From: Dyella subtropica
GTDB taxonomy: Bacteria; Pseudomonadota; Gammaproteobacteria; Xanthomonadales; Rhodanobacteraceae
Assembly: GCF_026283965.1 (NCBI RefSeq)
Contig: NZ_JAPDPD010000030.1
Location: 1-45,494, forward strand
Length of the DNA stretch: 45,494 nt
Direction: 5' to 3'
The notes under the pieces were generated by a model. That model searched no databases, was not told where the DNA came from, and saw only the letters and a program-made list of their open reading frames with translations. This document shows positions 17,244 through 26,121 of this stretch, one piece after another (positions within the stretch are counted from its first letter, which is position 1; each line of letters opens with the position of its first letter). A program made the translations under genes and the position numbers.

Positions 17244-17480
17244 AGCGTGTTCAAGGTCTCCGCGTAGCTCGTTGTAGGCCCTGCGGGCCTGATCGTCCAA
17301 CCCTCACCGCTGCACAGGGGCCCAAAGAGCCGAAGAGCCGAAGAGCAAGAGCCCAAGGCAAGAGTGGCGGACTGCGTCCGCAGGACGCATGCGCACTGTG
17401 AAGGTTTTGTGCTGGCTCTCACGAACTTCACCAAACACGGTTATGAGGTTTCGCTCTCGTAGCATCGGGCGGGCGGATCA
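17244..17480. repeat. Second copy of the dispersed repeat seen at the window start
   Basis: From about 17280 the sequence GGGCCTGATCGTCCAACCCT, then CACCGCTGCACAGGGG, matches 398-440 with one change. It is followed by a short tandem of GAGCCGAAGAGCC-type units (17325-17350) and a GC-rich palindrome around GTCCGCAGGAC. It carries no gene. It is the same genomic repeat family as at 398-490. Confidence 0.7.
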
Positions 17481-17493
17481 TGCTAAAAGGTAT

Positions 17494-17504
17494 TTGTCAT
17501 ACAA
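17494..17504. promoter_or_regulatory. GntR-type operator before the dgo operon (TTGTCATACAA)
   Basis: The imperfect palindrome TTGT-CAT-ACAA sits in an AT-rich patch (17488-17510), 32 bp before the decayed GntR reading frame and about 200 bp before dgoK. The identical 11-mer occurs at 31280-31290, with one-mismatch versions at 44198-44208 and 44523-44533. This is the TTGT-N3-ACAA half-site geometry of FadR-subfamily GntR proteins. The likely ligand protein is the regulator at 44646; this is inference. Confidence 0.72.
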
Positions 17505-17535
17505 TTAGAATCCCAGCCCTCGAGAGTGTCGCCTC

Positions 17536-17709
17536 GTGTCCAAGGTCCAGCCCGCCCGCCGTATCCATGCGCAGGTCGTCCACGAACGTGGGCGGCTGAT
17601 CGGTGCCGGCCCGTTTGCTCCCGGTGACATCCGGTGCCTTGAAGGGTGGTTCGCCGACTCGGGCAGTCATAGCGGCTCCCGCCAAGCGACGTGGGCCATG
17701 GCGGCATGA
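17536..17709 (+). pseudogene. Decayed GntR/FadR-type regulator (former dgoR)
   Basis: A 57-codon frame from GTG reads RRIHAQVVHERGRLIGAG then PFAPGDI, clearly the first winged-helix helix of a FadR-subfamily GntR protein; compare HGHVVRELGRRIVVGDLRPGDV in the intact regulator at 44646. After PGDI the similarity degenerates (FADSGSHSGS aligns with the region that is normally xAxxxGVSRTA). No ligand-binding FCD domain follows. Its stop overlaps the dgoK ATG as ATGA, so it is the remnant of the first gene of the operon. It still carries the operator upstream. Confidence 0.72.
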
Positions 17710-18644
17710 GTGGGCTGATCGGGCTGGATTGGGGCACGTCGAGCTTGCGCGCGATGCTGATGGACGGGGGCGGCAATGTGCTCGAAGTCCGCAGCCGGCC
17801 TTGGGGCGTCAGGCAGCTCCCGGACGGGGGCTTCGCTGGTGCCTTGCAAACGATCACCGCAAGTTGGCCGGATGTGCCTCGCATCGCCTCGGGGATGGTC
17901 GGCAGCCGCAACGGTTGGCGCGAAGTGCCATATGTCGATCTGCCTGCAGGCCAGGGAGATCTGGCGCAGGCGCTCGATCGAGGTGCCGATGGCAATAGCC
18001 TGGCGATCGTTTCCGGCTTGCGCAATCCGCGCGGCCCGGACGTCATGCGGGGCGAGGAAACCCAGATCATCGGCCTGATCGCCGAGCATCGCGACGCACA
18101 TAACGCCACGGTGGTTCTGCCGGGCACTCACAGCAAGTGGGTGACGGTTCGCGACGGTCTGATCGTTGACTTCCGCACGATGATGACGGGCGAGCTGTAC
18201 GGTTTGTTGCGCCAGCATTCGATTCTGTGCGCTGGCGTGGCGAACGATGCTGGCCCATTCGACTCGCAAGCCTTCATTGATGGCGTTCGCAGTGCACGCG
18301 ACAGCGGCGCGGCCGGTGCGTTCAGCCGTCTGTTCGCCGCGCGCGCACTGATGCTGGATGGCGCGCTGTCCGCGAACGCGGTGCCGGACTATCTGTCGGG
18401 ACTGCTGATCGGCGAGGAGTTTCGCGCGATGCGCGCCGACGCTGGCACGGCCGGCCATGCCCCGCTGTGGCTGATCGGTGATGCGGCGCTTTGCGCCCGC
18501 TATCGCCTGGCCGCTGGCGAATTCGAGGCCAGCCTCGCGCCGCCCGTCGACGATTCTGCGGCGGCCGGCCTGTGGTGTCTGGCGAAGGCAGGCGGGTTGG
18601 TCGCGCGATCAAATTCCATGACTTCTACAAGGGCTAACCCATGA
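17706..18644 (+). CDS. dgoK: 2-dehydro-3-deoxygalactonokinase
   Basis: 312 residues of the DgoK family. It phosphorylates 2-keto-3-deoxy-D-galactonate at C6 with ATP, the third step of the De Ley-Doudoroff galactonate pathway, in the cytoplasm. The ASKHA-type N-terminal phosphate loop LIGLDWGTSSLRA, the family motif ASGMVGSRNGW, then MRGEETQI and LPGTHSKWV are all present. ATG 17706 overlaps the stop of the decayed gntR frame. The in-frame GTG at 17691 is less likely. The stop overlaps the dgoA start (ATGA), so it is translationally coupled. Confidence 0.95.
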   Translation: MSGLIGLDWGTSSLRAMLMDGGGNVLEVRSRPWGVRQLPDGGFAGALQTITASWPDVPRIASGMVGSRNGWREVPYVDLPAGQGDLAQALDRGADGNSLAIVSGLRNPRGPDVMRGEETQIIGLIAEHRDAHNATVVLPGTHSKWVTVRDGLIVDFRTMMTGELYGLLRQHSILCAGVANDAGPFDSQAFIDGVRSARDSGAAGAFSRLFAARALMLDGALSANAVPDYLSGLLIGEEFRAMRADAGTAGHAPLWLIGDAALCARYRLAAGEFEASLAPPVDDSAAAGLWCLAKAGGLVARSNSMTSTRANP

Positions 18645-19279
18645 TCGCGTCTTGGTTGGAACCGCTGCCGCTGGTGGCGATTCTTCGGGGGCTGACGCCC
18701 GATGAAGCGGTGCGGGTGGGCGAGGCGATCATCGATGCCGGTTTTCGCGTGCTCGAAGTGCCGATGAATTCACCGCAGGCGCTGAAGAGCATCACGCACC
18801 TGGCCAAGAGGTTTGGCGACCGTTGCCTGATCGGCGCAGGCACGGTGCTGTCGCCGTCGGTGGTCCGTGAAGTCGCTGACGCAGGTGGCCGATTGATTGT
18901 GATGCCGCATGCGGACACCGCGGTGATCGCTGAGGCCAAGCGCGCTGGCCTGCTATGTGTGCCGGGTGTGGCGACGCCGACGGAGGCTTTCGCGGCACTA
19001 CATGCCGGCGCGGATGCGCTGAAGGTATTTCCGGCGGAAGCGATTCCGCCTGCCGTCGTCAAAGCGTGGCGGGCGGTGCTGCCGCCAGACCTCGCGCTGT
19101 TGCCGGTTGGCGGGATCACCCCGGACAACATGGGCGCTTATGTGGCTGCTGGCGCACGCGGTTTCGGCATCGGCTCCGCTCTCTACGCACCTCGCCGCAG
19201 TGCGGCTGAAACGGCTATGCGCGCTCGCGCCTTTGCAGCCAGTTGGCAAGAACTCGCACGTTCGAGAGCCTGTTTATGA
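18641..19279 (+). CDS. dgoA: 2-dehydro-3-deoxy-6-phosphogalactonate aldolase
   Basis: 212 residues of the KDPG/KDPGal class I aldolase family. It cleaves KDPGal to pyruvate and glyceraldehyde 3-phosphate. Visible catalytic residues are the Schiff-base Lys128 in ADALKVFPAE and the general base Glu39 in RVLEVPMNS, with the phosphate-binding PVGGITPDN near 158. It is coupled to dgoK by ATGA. The last four residues (RACL) and the stop codon are supplied by the left terminal inverted repeat of a 268-bp palindromic element inserted at 19265, so the natural C-terminus has been altered. Confidence 0.95.
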   Translation: MIASWLEPLPLVAILRGLTPDEAVRVGEAIIDAGFRVLEVPMNSPQALKSITHLAKRFGDRCLIGAGTVLSPSVVREVADAGGRLIVMPHADTAVIAEAKRAGLLCVPGVATPTEAFAALHAGADALKVFPAEAIPPAVVKAWRAVLPPDLALLPVGGITPDNMGAYVAAGARGFGIGSALYAPRRSAAETAMRARAFAASWQELARSRACL

Positions 19280-19532
19280 CCTCCCCGTTGCCCGCGTTGC
19301 CGTTGAGTGGCCGCCAGGTGGTAGTGCGTGGCGCAGTGCCTGGCTGGCTGCCAGGTCAAGCCGCGCGCTGCCGCATGGCGGCCACGCAAAGGCAACCCTT
19401 CGGGCCGGGTCTGTTTGCCCACAGGCCGGCGTCATCACTCGGTTGTGTACGGACGTACACGCCCTCGTTCTTCCTTGCCCTGCGCGCAAACAGATCCCGT
19501 CGCGGGCTACGGGGAGGTCATAAACAGGCTCT
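19265..19532. repeat. 268-bp palindromic MITE-like element between dgoA and dgoD
   Basis: Terminal inverted repeats of 32 bp: left 19265-19296 (AGAGCCTGTTTATGACCTCC...) and right 19501-19532 (...GGAGGTCATAAACAGGCTCT), identical except for one base. The interior is GC-rich, has its own small palindromes and no gene. No clear target-site duplication is seen. The left arm encodes the end of dgoA. The right end is 12 bp before the dgoD ATG. The element is distinct from the 192-bp family. Confidence 0.88.
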
Positions 19533-19544
19533 AGGGATGACTGT

Positions 19545-20693
19545 ATGAAGATCACCGGTATCAAGACCTTTCTCGTACCGCCGCGATGGTTGTTCGTTCG
19601 CATCGAGACCAATGAGGGCATTGTCGGCTGGGGCGAGCCCGTTGTTGAAGGGCGTGCGCAAACGGTGGCCGCGGCGGTCGATGAACTATCCGACTATCTG
19701 ATCGGCAAAGATCCGCGACATATCGAGGATCTGTGGAACGTGATGTACCGCGGCGGCTTCTATCGCGGCGGCCCGATATTGATGAGCGCGATCGCCGGCA
19801 TCGACCAGGCGCTGTGGGACATCAAAGGCAAGCACCATGGTGTGCCTGCGCATGCGCTGCTCGGCGGCCCGGTGCGTGAGCGCATCCGCGTGTACTCGTG
19901 GATCGGCGGCGATCGCCCGGCGGATACCGCGAAGGCCGCGCGCGACGCAGTAGCGCGCGGGTTCACCGCGGTCAAGATGAATGGTACGGAGGAGATGCAC
20001 TTCGTCGACTCCTACGACAAAGTCGAGCGCGTGATCGAAAACGTGCAGGCGGTGCGTGATGCGGTGGGCCCGCATATCGGTCTGGGCGTCGATTTCCACG
20101 GCCGCGTGCACAAGCCGATGGCCAAGGTGCTGATGCGTGAGCTGGCTCCGTACAAATTGATGTTCATCGAGGAGCCGGTGCTGTCCGAGCACCTGGAAGC
20201 GATTCCCGAATTGGCCGCGATTTCGCCAGCGCCGATCGCGCTCGGTGAGCGCATGTATTCGCGCTACGACTTCAAACGCGTGTTGCAGATGGGCGGTGTC
20301 GACATCATCCAGCCCGACCCTTCGCACTCCGGCGGCATCACCGAAACGCGCAAGATCGCGGCCATGGCGGAAGCCTTTGACGTGGCGCTGGCCTTGCATT
20401 GCCCGTTGGGGCCGATTGCACTGGCGGCGAATCTGCAGCTCGATGCCATCTGCCACAACGCCTTCATCCAGGAGCAGAGCCTGGGCATTCATTACAACGC
20501 CGCCAACGACTTGCTCGACTACGTCGTGGATCGCAGCGTATTCGCCTATGAACAGGGCTACGTGACCATTCCCGGTGGGCCGGGTCTGGGCATCGAGGTC
20601 AACGAGGCCTACGTGATGGAGCGGGCGGCCATCGGCCATCGCTGGCGCAATCCACTCTGGCGCCATGCCGACGGCAGCGTGGCGGAGTGGTGA
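19545..20693 (+). CDS. dgoD: D-galactonate dehydratase
   Basis: 382 residues of the mandelate-racemase subgroup of the enolase superfamily. It dehydrates D-galactonate to 2-keto-3-deoxygalactonate. The catalytic and metal ligands appear at the positions known in E. coli DgoD: Asp183 and His185 (GVDFHGR), Glu209 (FIEEPV), Glu235 (ALGERMYSR) and His285 (ALHCPLGP). Length and ends match the family. The gene follows the 268-bp palindrome by 12 bp, and the same-direction arrangement with dgoKA suggests one transcript unless the hairpin terminates. It ends 4 bp before the SDR start. Confidence 0.96.
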   Translation: MKITGIKTFLVPPRWLFVRIETNEGIVGWGEPVVEGRAQTVAAAVDELSDYLIGKDPRHIEDLWNVMYRGGFYRGGPILMSAIAGIDQALWDIKGKHHGVPAHALLGGPVRERIRVYSWIGGDRPADTAKAARDAVARGFTAVKMNGTEEMHFVDSYDKVERVIENVQAVRDAVGPHIGLGVDFHGRVHKPMAKVLMRELAPYKLMFIEEPVLSEHLEAIPELAAISPAPIALGERMYSRYDFKRVLQMGGVDIIQPDPSHSGGITETRKIAAMAEAFDVALALHCPLGPIALAANLQLDAICHNAFIQEQSLGIHYNAANDLLDYVVDRSVFAYEQGYVTIPGGPGLGIEVNEAYVMERAAIGHRWRNPLWRHADGSVAEW

Positions 20694-20697
20694 GCCG

Positions 20698-21462
20698 ATG
20701 ACGCGCTTCGCCAGCTATCCAAGCCTCGTGGGCCGCAGTGTGCTCATTACCGGCGGCGCCAGCGGCATCGGCGCCTCGTTTGTGGAACAGTTTGCGCGAC
20801 AGGGTGCCCGAGTTGCCTTTGTGGATCGGGACGACGCGGCGGCCCATGCCTTGGTCGCGCAGCTGGCCGACGCCGCGCAGCCGCCGGTTTACCGCCACTG
20901 CGACATCACCGACCTCAACGCGCTGCAGGCCGCGATCGCCGCTCTGCGCGAAGCGGTAGGGCCGTTCTCGGTCTTGATCAACAGCGCGGCGAACGACGTG
21001 CGCCACGCGCTCGGCGAGGTCGACGCCGATGTTTTCGAGCGCAATGTGGCGGTAAACCTGCGTCATCAAATTTTCGCCACCAAGGCGGTCATTCCCGATA
21101 TGCAGTCGCTCGGTGGCGGCTCGATCATCTGCATGGGCTCCACCGGTTGGATGCAGAAGAACGCCGGCTACCCGCTGTACGCGATGGCCAAGGCCGGCAT
21201 CCGCGGTTTCGTCAACGGGATGGCGCGTGAACTGGGTGCCCAGCGTATTCGCATCAACTGCCTGGTGCCCGGCTGGGTGATCACCGAGAAGCAGCGCACG
21301 TTGTGGCTCGACGCCGAGGGTGAGGCTTCGATCAAACGGATGCAGTGCCTGCCCGGTCATCTCGAAGCCGAGGATCTAGCGCGCGCCGCGTTGTTTCTGG
21401 CCGCCGACGACAGCCGCATGTGTACGGGGCAGGATTTCATCGTCGACGGCGGTTGGGTATGA
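20698..21462 (+). CDS. SDR sugar dehydrogenase, probable D-galactose 1-dehydrogenase
   Basis: 254-residue classical SDR. NAD(P)-binding GGASGIG at 19-25 with an acidic FVDRDD after beta-2 (Asp43), which favours NAD+. Catalytic Ser148, Tyr161 and Lys165 are in MGSTGWMQKNAGYPLYAMAK. The tail (GQDFIVDGGWV) is typical. Its place in the dgo operon beside a lactonase and DgoD points to oxidation of D-galactose (or a close aldose such as L-arabinose or fucose) to the lactone. The start is the ATG 4 bp after the dgoD stop; the frame upstream overlaps dgoD. The stop overlaps the next start as ATGA. Confidence 0.9.
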   Translation: MTRFASYPSLVGRSVLITGGASGIGASFVEQFARQGARVAFVDRDDAAAHALVAQLADAAQPPVYRHCDITDLNALQAAIAALREAVGPFSVLINSAANDVRHALGEVDADVFERNVAVNLRHQIFATKAVIPDMQSLGGGSIICMGSTGWMQKNAGYPLYAMAKAGIRGFVNGMARELGAQRIRINCLVPGWVITEKQRTLWLDAEGEASIKRMQCLPGHLEAEDLARAALFLAADDSRMCTGQDFIVDGGWV

Positions 21463-22355
21463 CGGCGGCCGTCCGCGTGGCTCACGCCGGCCCGCATACG
21501 CTCGGCGAGGGCGTGCTGTGGGATGAGCGCGAGCAGGCGGTGTATTGGACCGATATCGCGGGCTGCATGCTTTGGCGCCTGCGTCCCTCGGATGGCCGCA
21601 TCACTCATTGGCGGATGCCCGAGCGGCTGGCCTCGTTCGCGCTTTGCGAGGCGGATGGATGGCTGCTGCTGGCGTTGGCCTCGCAGCTGGCGTTCTTCCA
21701 CTTGGAACGTCAGGAGCTGATCCCGCTTCATCCTATCGAACCCGGTCTACCCACGCGTGCGAACGATGGCGCCTGCGACCGCCAGGGCCGCTTTGTGTTC
21801 GGCACGCTGCATGAGCCTGCCGATGGCGTAAGGCGGCCGATTGGCGGACTGTATCGGCTGCATGGCGATCTCTCGCTCGAACAGCTTCCACTGCCTGGGC
21901 TGGCCATCAGTAACAGCATCGCCTTCAGCCCGGCAGGCGACCGCATGTACTTCTGCGATTCGCCGACCCGCGAGATTCTCTGCTGCGACTATGGCGACTT
22001 GCTCGGTGCGCCGCGCGTCTTCGTCGATCTCAAGCACATCGAAGGCGAGCCGGATGGTTCGGCAGTCGATGCGGAAGGTGCGCTATGGAATGCGCAATGG
22101 GGCATGCATCGCGTGGTGCGCTATCTCCCCGATGGGCGTGAGGACTGCGTACTTGATCTGCCGGCACGCCAACCGACGCGGCCGGCCTTCGGCGGTCCCG
22201 ATCTGAAAACGCTTTACGTCACCAGCGCACGTGACGGTTTGACCGCTGCGCAACTCGCTGCCGATCCCCATGCCGGGGCGCTGTTCGCTTTCCCTGGCGG
22301 CATGGTCGGGCTGCGCGAACCGCGGTTTGCCGGCACGCCGATCCGCGACGGGTAA
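21459..22355 (+). CDS. SMP-30/gluconolactonase-family sugar lactonase
   Basis: 298-residue six-bladed beta-propeller of the SMP-30/regucalcin family. Metal ligands expected in the family are visible: Glu17 in TLGEGVLWDE, Asn in LPTRANDGACD and LAISNSIAFSP, and Asp in EGEPDGSAVDAEG. In context it should hydrolyse galactono-1,4- or 1,5-lactone to galactonate, between the SDR and DgoD steps. It is cytoplasmic, without a signal peptide. Coupled to the SDR by ATGA overlap. Confidence 0.92.
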   Translation: MTAAVRVAHAGPHTLGEGVLWDEREQAVYWTDIAGCMLWRLRPSDGRITHWRMPERLASFALCEADGWLLLALASQLAFFHLERQELIPLHPIEPGLPTRANDGACDRQGRFVFGTLHEPADGVRRPIGGLYRLHGDLSLEQLPLPGLAISNSIAFSPAGDRMYFCDSPTREILCCDYGDLLGAPRVFVDLKHIEGEPDGSAVDAEGALWNAQWGMHRVVRYLPDGREDCVLDLPARQPTRPAFGGPDLKTLYVTSARDGLTAAQLAADPHAGALFAFPGGMVGLREPRFAGTPIRDG

Positions 22356-22413
22356 TCGACCACGGAAGGCCATGCGTTGCCTACCCGTCACCAGTGACCG
22401 CAGGAATTCATCC

Positions 22414-23823
22414 ATGAATACCGTTGCTCCGACCGTCTCCGCCTCGCCCGCCGTCCCGGTGGCTGCCTCACGCACCACCGCCGTCTTCACCTGTGTTCTT
22501 GCCGCGCTCGCCGGGCTGATGTTCGGTCTGGACATCGGCGTGATCTCCGGTGCCAGCCAGTTCATCCAGAAAGAATTCCAGATTTCCGATCACATGATCG
22601 AGTGGATCGTGAGCAGCATGATGCTCGGCGCGGCCATCGGCGCCCTGGGCGCAAGCTGGATGTCGGCCGCGCTGGGCCGCAAGCGTTCGCTGATTCTGGG
22701 CGCCGTGCTGTTCGTGGCCGGCTCATTGCTCTGCGGTGGTGCCTGGTCGCCCGAGGCGTTGATTGCCGCCCGCCTGATCCTTGGTCTCGCCATCGGCATC
22801 GCGACCTTCACGGCACCGCTGTATCTGGCCGAGGTGGCGCCGGAACATATTCGCGGCGCGATGATTTCGCTTTATCAATTGATGATCACCATCGGCATCC
22901 TGGTGGCGTTCCTGTCCGACACAGCCTTCAGCTACAGCGGCAACTGGCGCTGGATGCTGGGCATCATCGCGATTCCCGGTGCGTTGTTCCTGCTTGGTGT
23001 GTTTTTCCTGCCGGATAGCCCGCGCTGGTTGATGATGCGTGGCCGTGTGCGCGAGGCGCATGGCGTGCTGATGCGCCTGCGCGGCGATGAGAGCGTGGCG
23101 CATCGCGAAATGACCGACATCTCCGAACAGTTGAAGACGCCGCAGCGCGGCTGGCATCTGTTTCTGGAGAACACCAACTTCCGCCGTTCAGTGGGCCTCG
23201 GCGTGCTGCTGCAATTGATGCAGCAGTTCACCGGCATGAACGTGGTGATGTACTACGCGCCGCGCATTTTTGAAGGCATGGGTTACGACACGCAGTCGCA
23301 GCTGTGGTTTACCGCCGCGGTGGGCCTCACCAATGTCCTGGCGACCTTCATTGCCATCGGCCTGGTGGATCGCCTCGGCCGCAAGCCGATTCTTTACATT
23401 GGCTTCGTGGTGATGGCGCTGGGTCTGGGCGTCGTTGGCGCGATGATGCACGGGGGCATCACCACGCATGTCGAACAGATCTTCACCGTCGGCATGCTGC
23501 TGGTTTTCATCGTGGGCTTTGCGATGTCCGCCGGCCCGCTGGTGTGGACGCTGTGCTCGGAAGTGCAGCCGCTGAAGGGGCGCGACTTCGGCATCGGCTG
23601 TTCGACCTTCACCAACTGGATCGCCAACATGATTGTTGGCGCCACCTTCCTCAGCCTGCTGCACGGCATCGGCAACGCCGCCACGTTCGGGCTCTACGCC
23701 GGACTCAACCTGGTCTTCATCGTACTGACGTTCTGGCTGGTGCCGGAAACCAAGGGCGTCACGTTGGAGCAGATCGAGGGCAAGCTGATGGCGGGCAAGC
23801 GGCTGCGCGAGATCGGTCGCTAA
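22414..23823 (+). CDS. Sugar porter family MFS symporter, GalP-like
   Basis: 469 residues, the length of E. coli GalP/XylE. Twelve membrane segments with the sugar-porter signatures GLMFGLDIGVISGA (helix 1), the ALGRKRSL and DRLGRKPIL motifs after helices 2 and 8, PDSPRWLMMRGR after helix 6, QQFTGMNVVMYYAP in helix 7 and the terminal VPETKG. It imports a hexose with protons across the inner membrane. As the last gene of the dgo operon it is the probable D-galactose importer. ATG 22414 is 58 bp after the lactonase; upstream in-frame sequence overlaps it. Confidence 0.93.
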   Translation: MNTVAPTVSASPAVPVAASRTTAVFTCVLAALAGLMFGLDIGVISGASQFIQKEFQISDHMIEWIVSSMMLGAAIGALGASWMSAALGRKRSLILGAVLFVAGSLLCGGAWSPEALIAARLILGLAIGIATFTAPLYLAEVAPEHIRGAMISLYQLMITIGILVAFLSDTAFSYSGNWRWMLGIIAIPGALFLLGVFFLPDSPRWLMMRGRVREAHGVLMRLRGDESVAHREMTDISEQLKTPQRGWHLFLENTNFRRSVGLGVLLQLMQQFTGMNVVMYYAPRIFEGMGYDTQSQLWFTAAVGLTNVLATFIAIGLVDRLGRKPILYIGFVVMALGLGVVGAMMHGGITTHVEQIFTVGMLLVFIVGFAMSAGPLVWTLCSEVQPLKGRDFGIGCSTFTNWIANMIVGATFLSLLHGIGNAATFGLYAGLNLVFIVLTFWLVPETKGVTLEQIEGKLMAGKRLREIGR

Positions 23824-23856
23824 GCCTGTTCAACGCCTTCGGCGATCCGCATGGCT

Positions 23857-23879
23857 CCCTCTCCCCGCCGGGGAGAGGG
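23857..23879 (+). terminator. Terminator-like hairpin and repeat after the galactose operon
   Basis: A perfect 10-bp stem, CCCTCTCCCC pairing with GGGGAGAGGG, with a 3-nt loop, 34 bp after the permease stop. It is part of a dispersed repeat that continues with GGGGCGGGTGCTCGCGA (also at about 113-130) and a GTCACCCC segment to about 23940. There is no T tract, so its role as terminator is inferred from position. Confidence 0.6.
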
Positions 23880-23940
23880 TTGGGGTGAGGGGCGGGTGCT
23901 CGCGATAGCCTCTCATTGTCGTCACCCCAGCGACGGATAG

Positions 23941-24212
23941 GGCCGGCAAATCCAATTAAGCCTTACCCGTCTTTGGGTTAGCGGTTCCGGTATTTGCCAT
24001 GTAGCACTCTCGTTGCACCAAATGCCACTCGCAAGGCGGGTCAGCCTTGCGTAGCCGTTGCCCGCTGGGCAAGCTCGGGAGGTCTGCTTTCGACCCATTA
24101 AGTACCCCGAGATGGAGCTGAGCTCGTGAATAAAGCCACTTGCAAGCCTGATGGATTTGCGTAGCTTCATCCGTTGCATCGACGAGGCCGCCTACGGTGG
24201 CGTGTGAAATCA
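23941..24212. other. Unassigned intergenic DNA, lower GC
   Basis: About 270 bp between the repeat and the beta-lactamase-like gene. GC is lower than in neighbouring genes. A minus-strand frame reads VDATDEATQIHQACKWLYSR and on through MANTGTANPKTGKA without interruption, which looks protein-like, but I do not recognise it and it has no clear start signal. It may be a gene remnant brought in with mobile DNA. Confidence 0.35.
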
Positions 24213-25829
24213 ATGAAGACCCTGTTGCTGACAATCGTGTTGACCTTGAGCATGGCGGCTGCAACCGCAGAGGGCTCATCCGCTGCAAAGATCGATGCAG
24301 CACTTCCGCGCGCAGGGTCTGCCGATATACCTGGTTGTGCGGTAGGCGTTCAATCTGGCGACAGCGCTCCCATACGACGCGCCTTCGGTATGGCTGATCT
24401 GGAGCATGAGGTACCGATCAGTGTCGATACCGTGTTCGAGGCAGGATCGGTAAGTAAACAGTTCACAGCTGCCGCGACACTGATTCTTGTGAACGAAAAG
24501 CGGCTTTCGCTTGACGACGATGTTCGAAAATTCGTTCCCGAAATACCGGATTACGGACATCGGATCACTATCGCCGAACTACTAGGGCACACCAGTGGAC
24601 TCCGCGACTGGGGCGACATCGAGGCGATGGCCGGTTGGCCGAGAACCGAACGTGTTTACGACATGACAGATGTGCTGCATGTCGTGGGGCGTCAACGCGC
24701 GCTGAATTTCATACCTGGCACGGCGTGGTCATACACCAACACGGGCTATAACTTGCTCGCACTCATCGTCCAGCGAGTGAGTGGCTCCACGTTCGCCGAT
24801 TTCACGCGGGAGCACTTGTTTGTTCCGCTAGGCATGACGCATACGCAATGGCGTGACGACTTCCGCCGCGTTGTGCGCGATCGGGCGGTCGCTTATCACC
24901 GCGTGTCCGATGGTATTTATGAACAGATGATGCCGTTTGAAAACACCTACGGGCATGGCGGCCTGCTCACCACCGTCGGCGACTTGTTGACTTGGAACAG
25001 GGCGCTGGGCGATGGGCGCCTGGCCGCATTCGTCGCCCAAGCATTGCAGACGCGCACGCTGCTGGCTGACGGGCGCCCCACCATTTACGCGCGAGGTCTA
25101 TTTGCGCACAGCTATCATGGAGTGCGCGAAATGTCCCATGACGGCTCCACGGCGGGTTATCGCGCTTGGCTGGGCCGTTATCCCGATCAGCATTTGTCTA
25201 TCGCCATCCTGTGCAACGCCGATAACGCGCTTACTTCCGACCTGGCGCACTCGGTGGCTGATCGTTATCTGCCTGAAACAAAGTCAGAGCACACACCGTA
25301 TACAGTGACGCCGCCCACAACTCTCGCCGGAATGTATGAGAGCGAGCGCGATGGCTCCCCGCTGCGCCTGACATTGCGCGATAAGCGTTTACAGACGGAC
25401 ACCGGCCTAATCGTGATGGCAGCAGCGGACGGAACATTTGCGTTCAAGCGAGGAGATGGCTCGATCGCTAAAACCGGTGCGGAGCTTTCTGATGGCCGTA
25501 TTAGCCTTCACTCCGAAGGGGACGCCACCGTTTACGCGCGAGCTGCGGTGTATGCACCGACACCAGCCGACCTCGTACGCATCTCAGGCCGTTATCACAA
25601 CGATGAGGTGCCAGTGACGTATCAGGTAACGGCTGTAGCAGGTGGCTTGAACGTAATTGCTGAAGGTCGTCCGAGCCAGAGTCGTTTATTCGTTCCCGCT
25701 TATTCAGACGCCTTTATATCGGACGACATGATGTTGCGCCCAGTGCGTGGCCCCGACGGAAGCGTTACAGGCATTCGCATTTCGGATGACCGGGTCTGGA
25801 ACCTGCTGTTCGATCGACTGACTAATTAG
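24213..25829 (+). CDS. Secreted serine beta-lactamase-like hydrolase (class C/PBP fold)
   Basis: 538 residues with a Sec signal (MKTLLLTIVLTLSMAAATAE). The beta-lactamase family PF00144 signature is complete: Ser79-x-x-Lys82 in AGSVSKQF, Tyr174-x-Asn176 in SYTNTGYN, and HDGST in place of the KTG box. The extra 180 residues after about 360 (LAGMYESERDGSPLRLTL...) form the lipocalin-like C-terminal domain found in D-aminopeptidase/esterase relatives. The role is an extracytoplasmic peptidase or esterase rather than a proven antibiotic lactamase. ATG 24213 was chosen for the signal peptide. Codon use is slightly less GC-biased than in the sugar operon. Confidence 0.87.
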   Translation: MKTLLLTIVLTLSMAAATAEGSSAAKIDAALPRAGSADIPGCAVGVQSGDSAPIRRAFGMADLEHEVPISVDTVFEAGSVSKQFTAAATLILVNEKRLSLDDDVRKFVPEIPDYGHRITIAELLGHTSGLRDWGDIEAMAGWPRTERVYDMTDVLHVVGRQRALNFIPGTAWSYTNTGYNLLALIVQRVSGSTFADFTREHLFVPLGMTHTQWRDDFRRVVRDRAVAYHRVSDGIYEQMMPFENTYGHGGLLTTVGDLLTWNRALGDGRLAAFVAQALQTRTLLADGRPTIYARGLFAHSYHGVREMSHDGSTAGYRAWLGRYPDQHLSIAILCNADNALTSDLAHSVADRYLPETKSEHTPYTVTPPTTLAGMYESERDGSPLRLTLRDKRLQTDTGLIVMAAADGTFAFKRGDGSIAKTGAELSDGRISLHSEGDATVYARAAVYAPTPADLVRISGRYHNDEVPVTYQVTAVAGGLNVIAEGRPSQSRLFVPAYSDAFISDDMMLRPVRGPDGSVTGIRISDDRVWNLLFDRLTN

Positions 25830-26121
25830 TGCCGAACCGTTACGCGTGAAAGAGCTTTGGCGGTCTCTAGACTCAAGTGCAACACCTCTGCGTGAAATGT
25901 GCACAAGAGACAAGCGAGCAGGGGGGGGCGGACAACTTGCATAGCTGAGATTCGACGCTGATGGCTTGCGACCGTGCACCGGCTGTAGGTGTTGTCCGGC
26001 GATTTCACATCGTACAGCCGCCGCCGTTATGACTTATCCTCGCGGCTGGCTTAAGTAGTAACTATCCACCCCCTTCAGTACCGATGCCTGCGGGCCCCTC
26101 ATGCAACGAAGGAGACAAGGT
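25830..26121. repeat. Intergenic region with a MITE right-end fragment
   Basis: No gene is seen. At 25945-25964 the sequence CTGAGATTCGACGCTGATGG is the right terminus of the 192-bp palindromic family, preceded by a short G-rich run (from about 25919) that is a relic of its interior. The remainder holds the promoter of the membrane protein gene, with AAGGAG ahead of its start. Confidence 0.55.

Noticed and set aside
15627-17300. 557-codon minus-strand frame opposite the aspzincin-like gene
   Set aside because: The plus-strand product has ordered M35-like motifs and a ribosome binding site, while the minus-strand product has no recognisable motif.
24213-25829. Antibiotic-resistance AmpC beta-lactamase
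   Set aside because: The Ser-x-x-Lys and Tyr-x-Asn boxes are present, but the third box is HDGST and a lipocalin-like C-terminal domain follows, which fits the esterase/aminopeptidase branch better.
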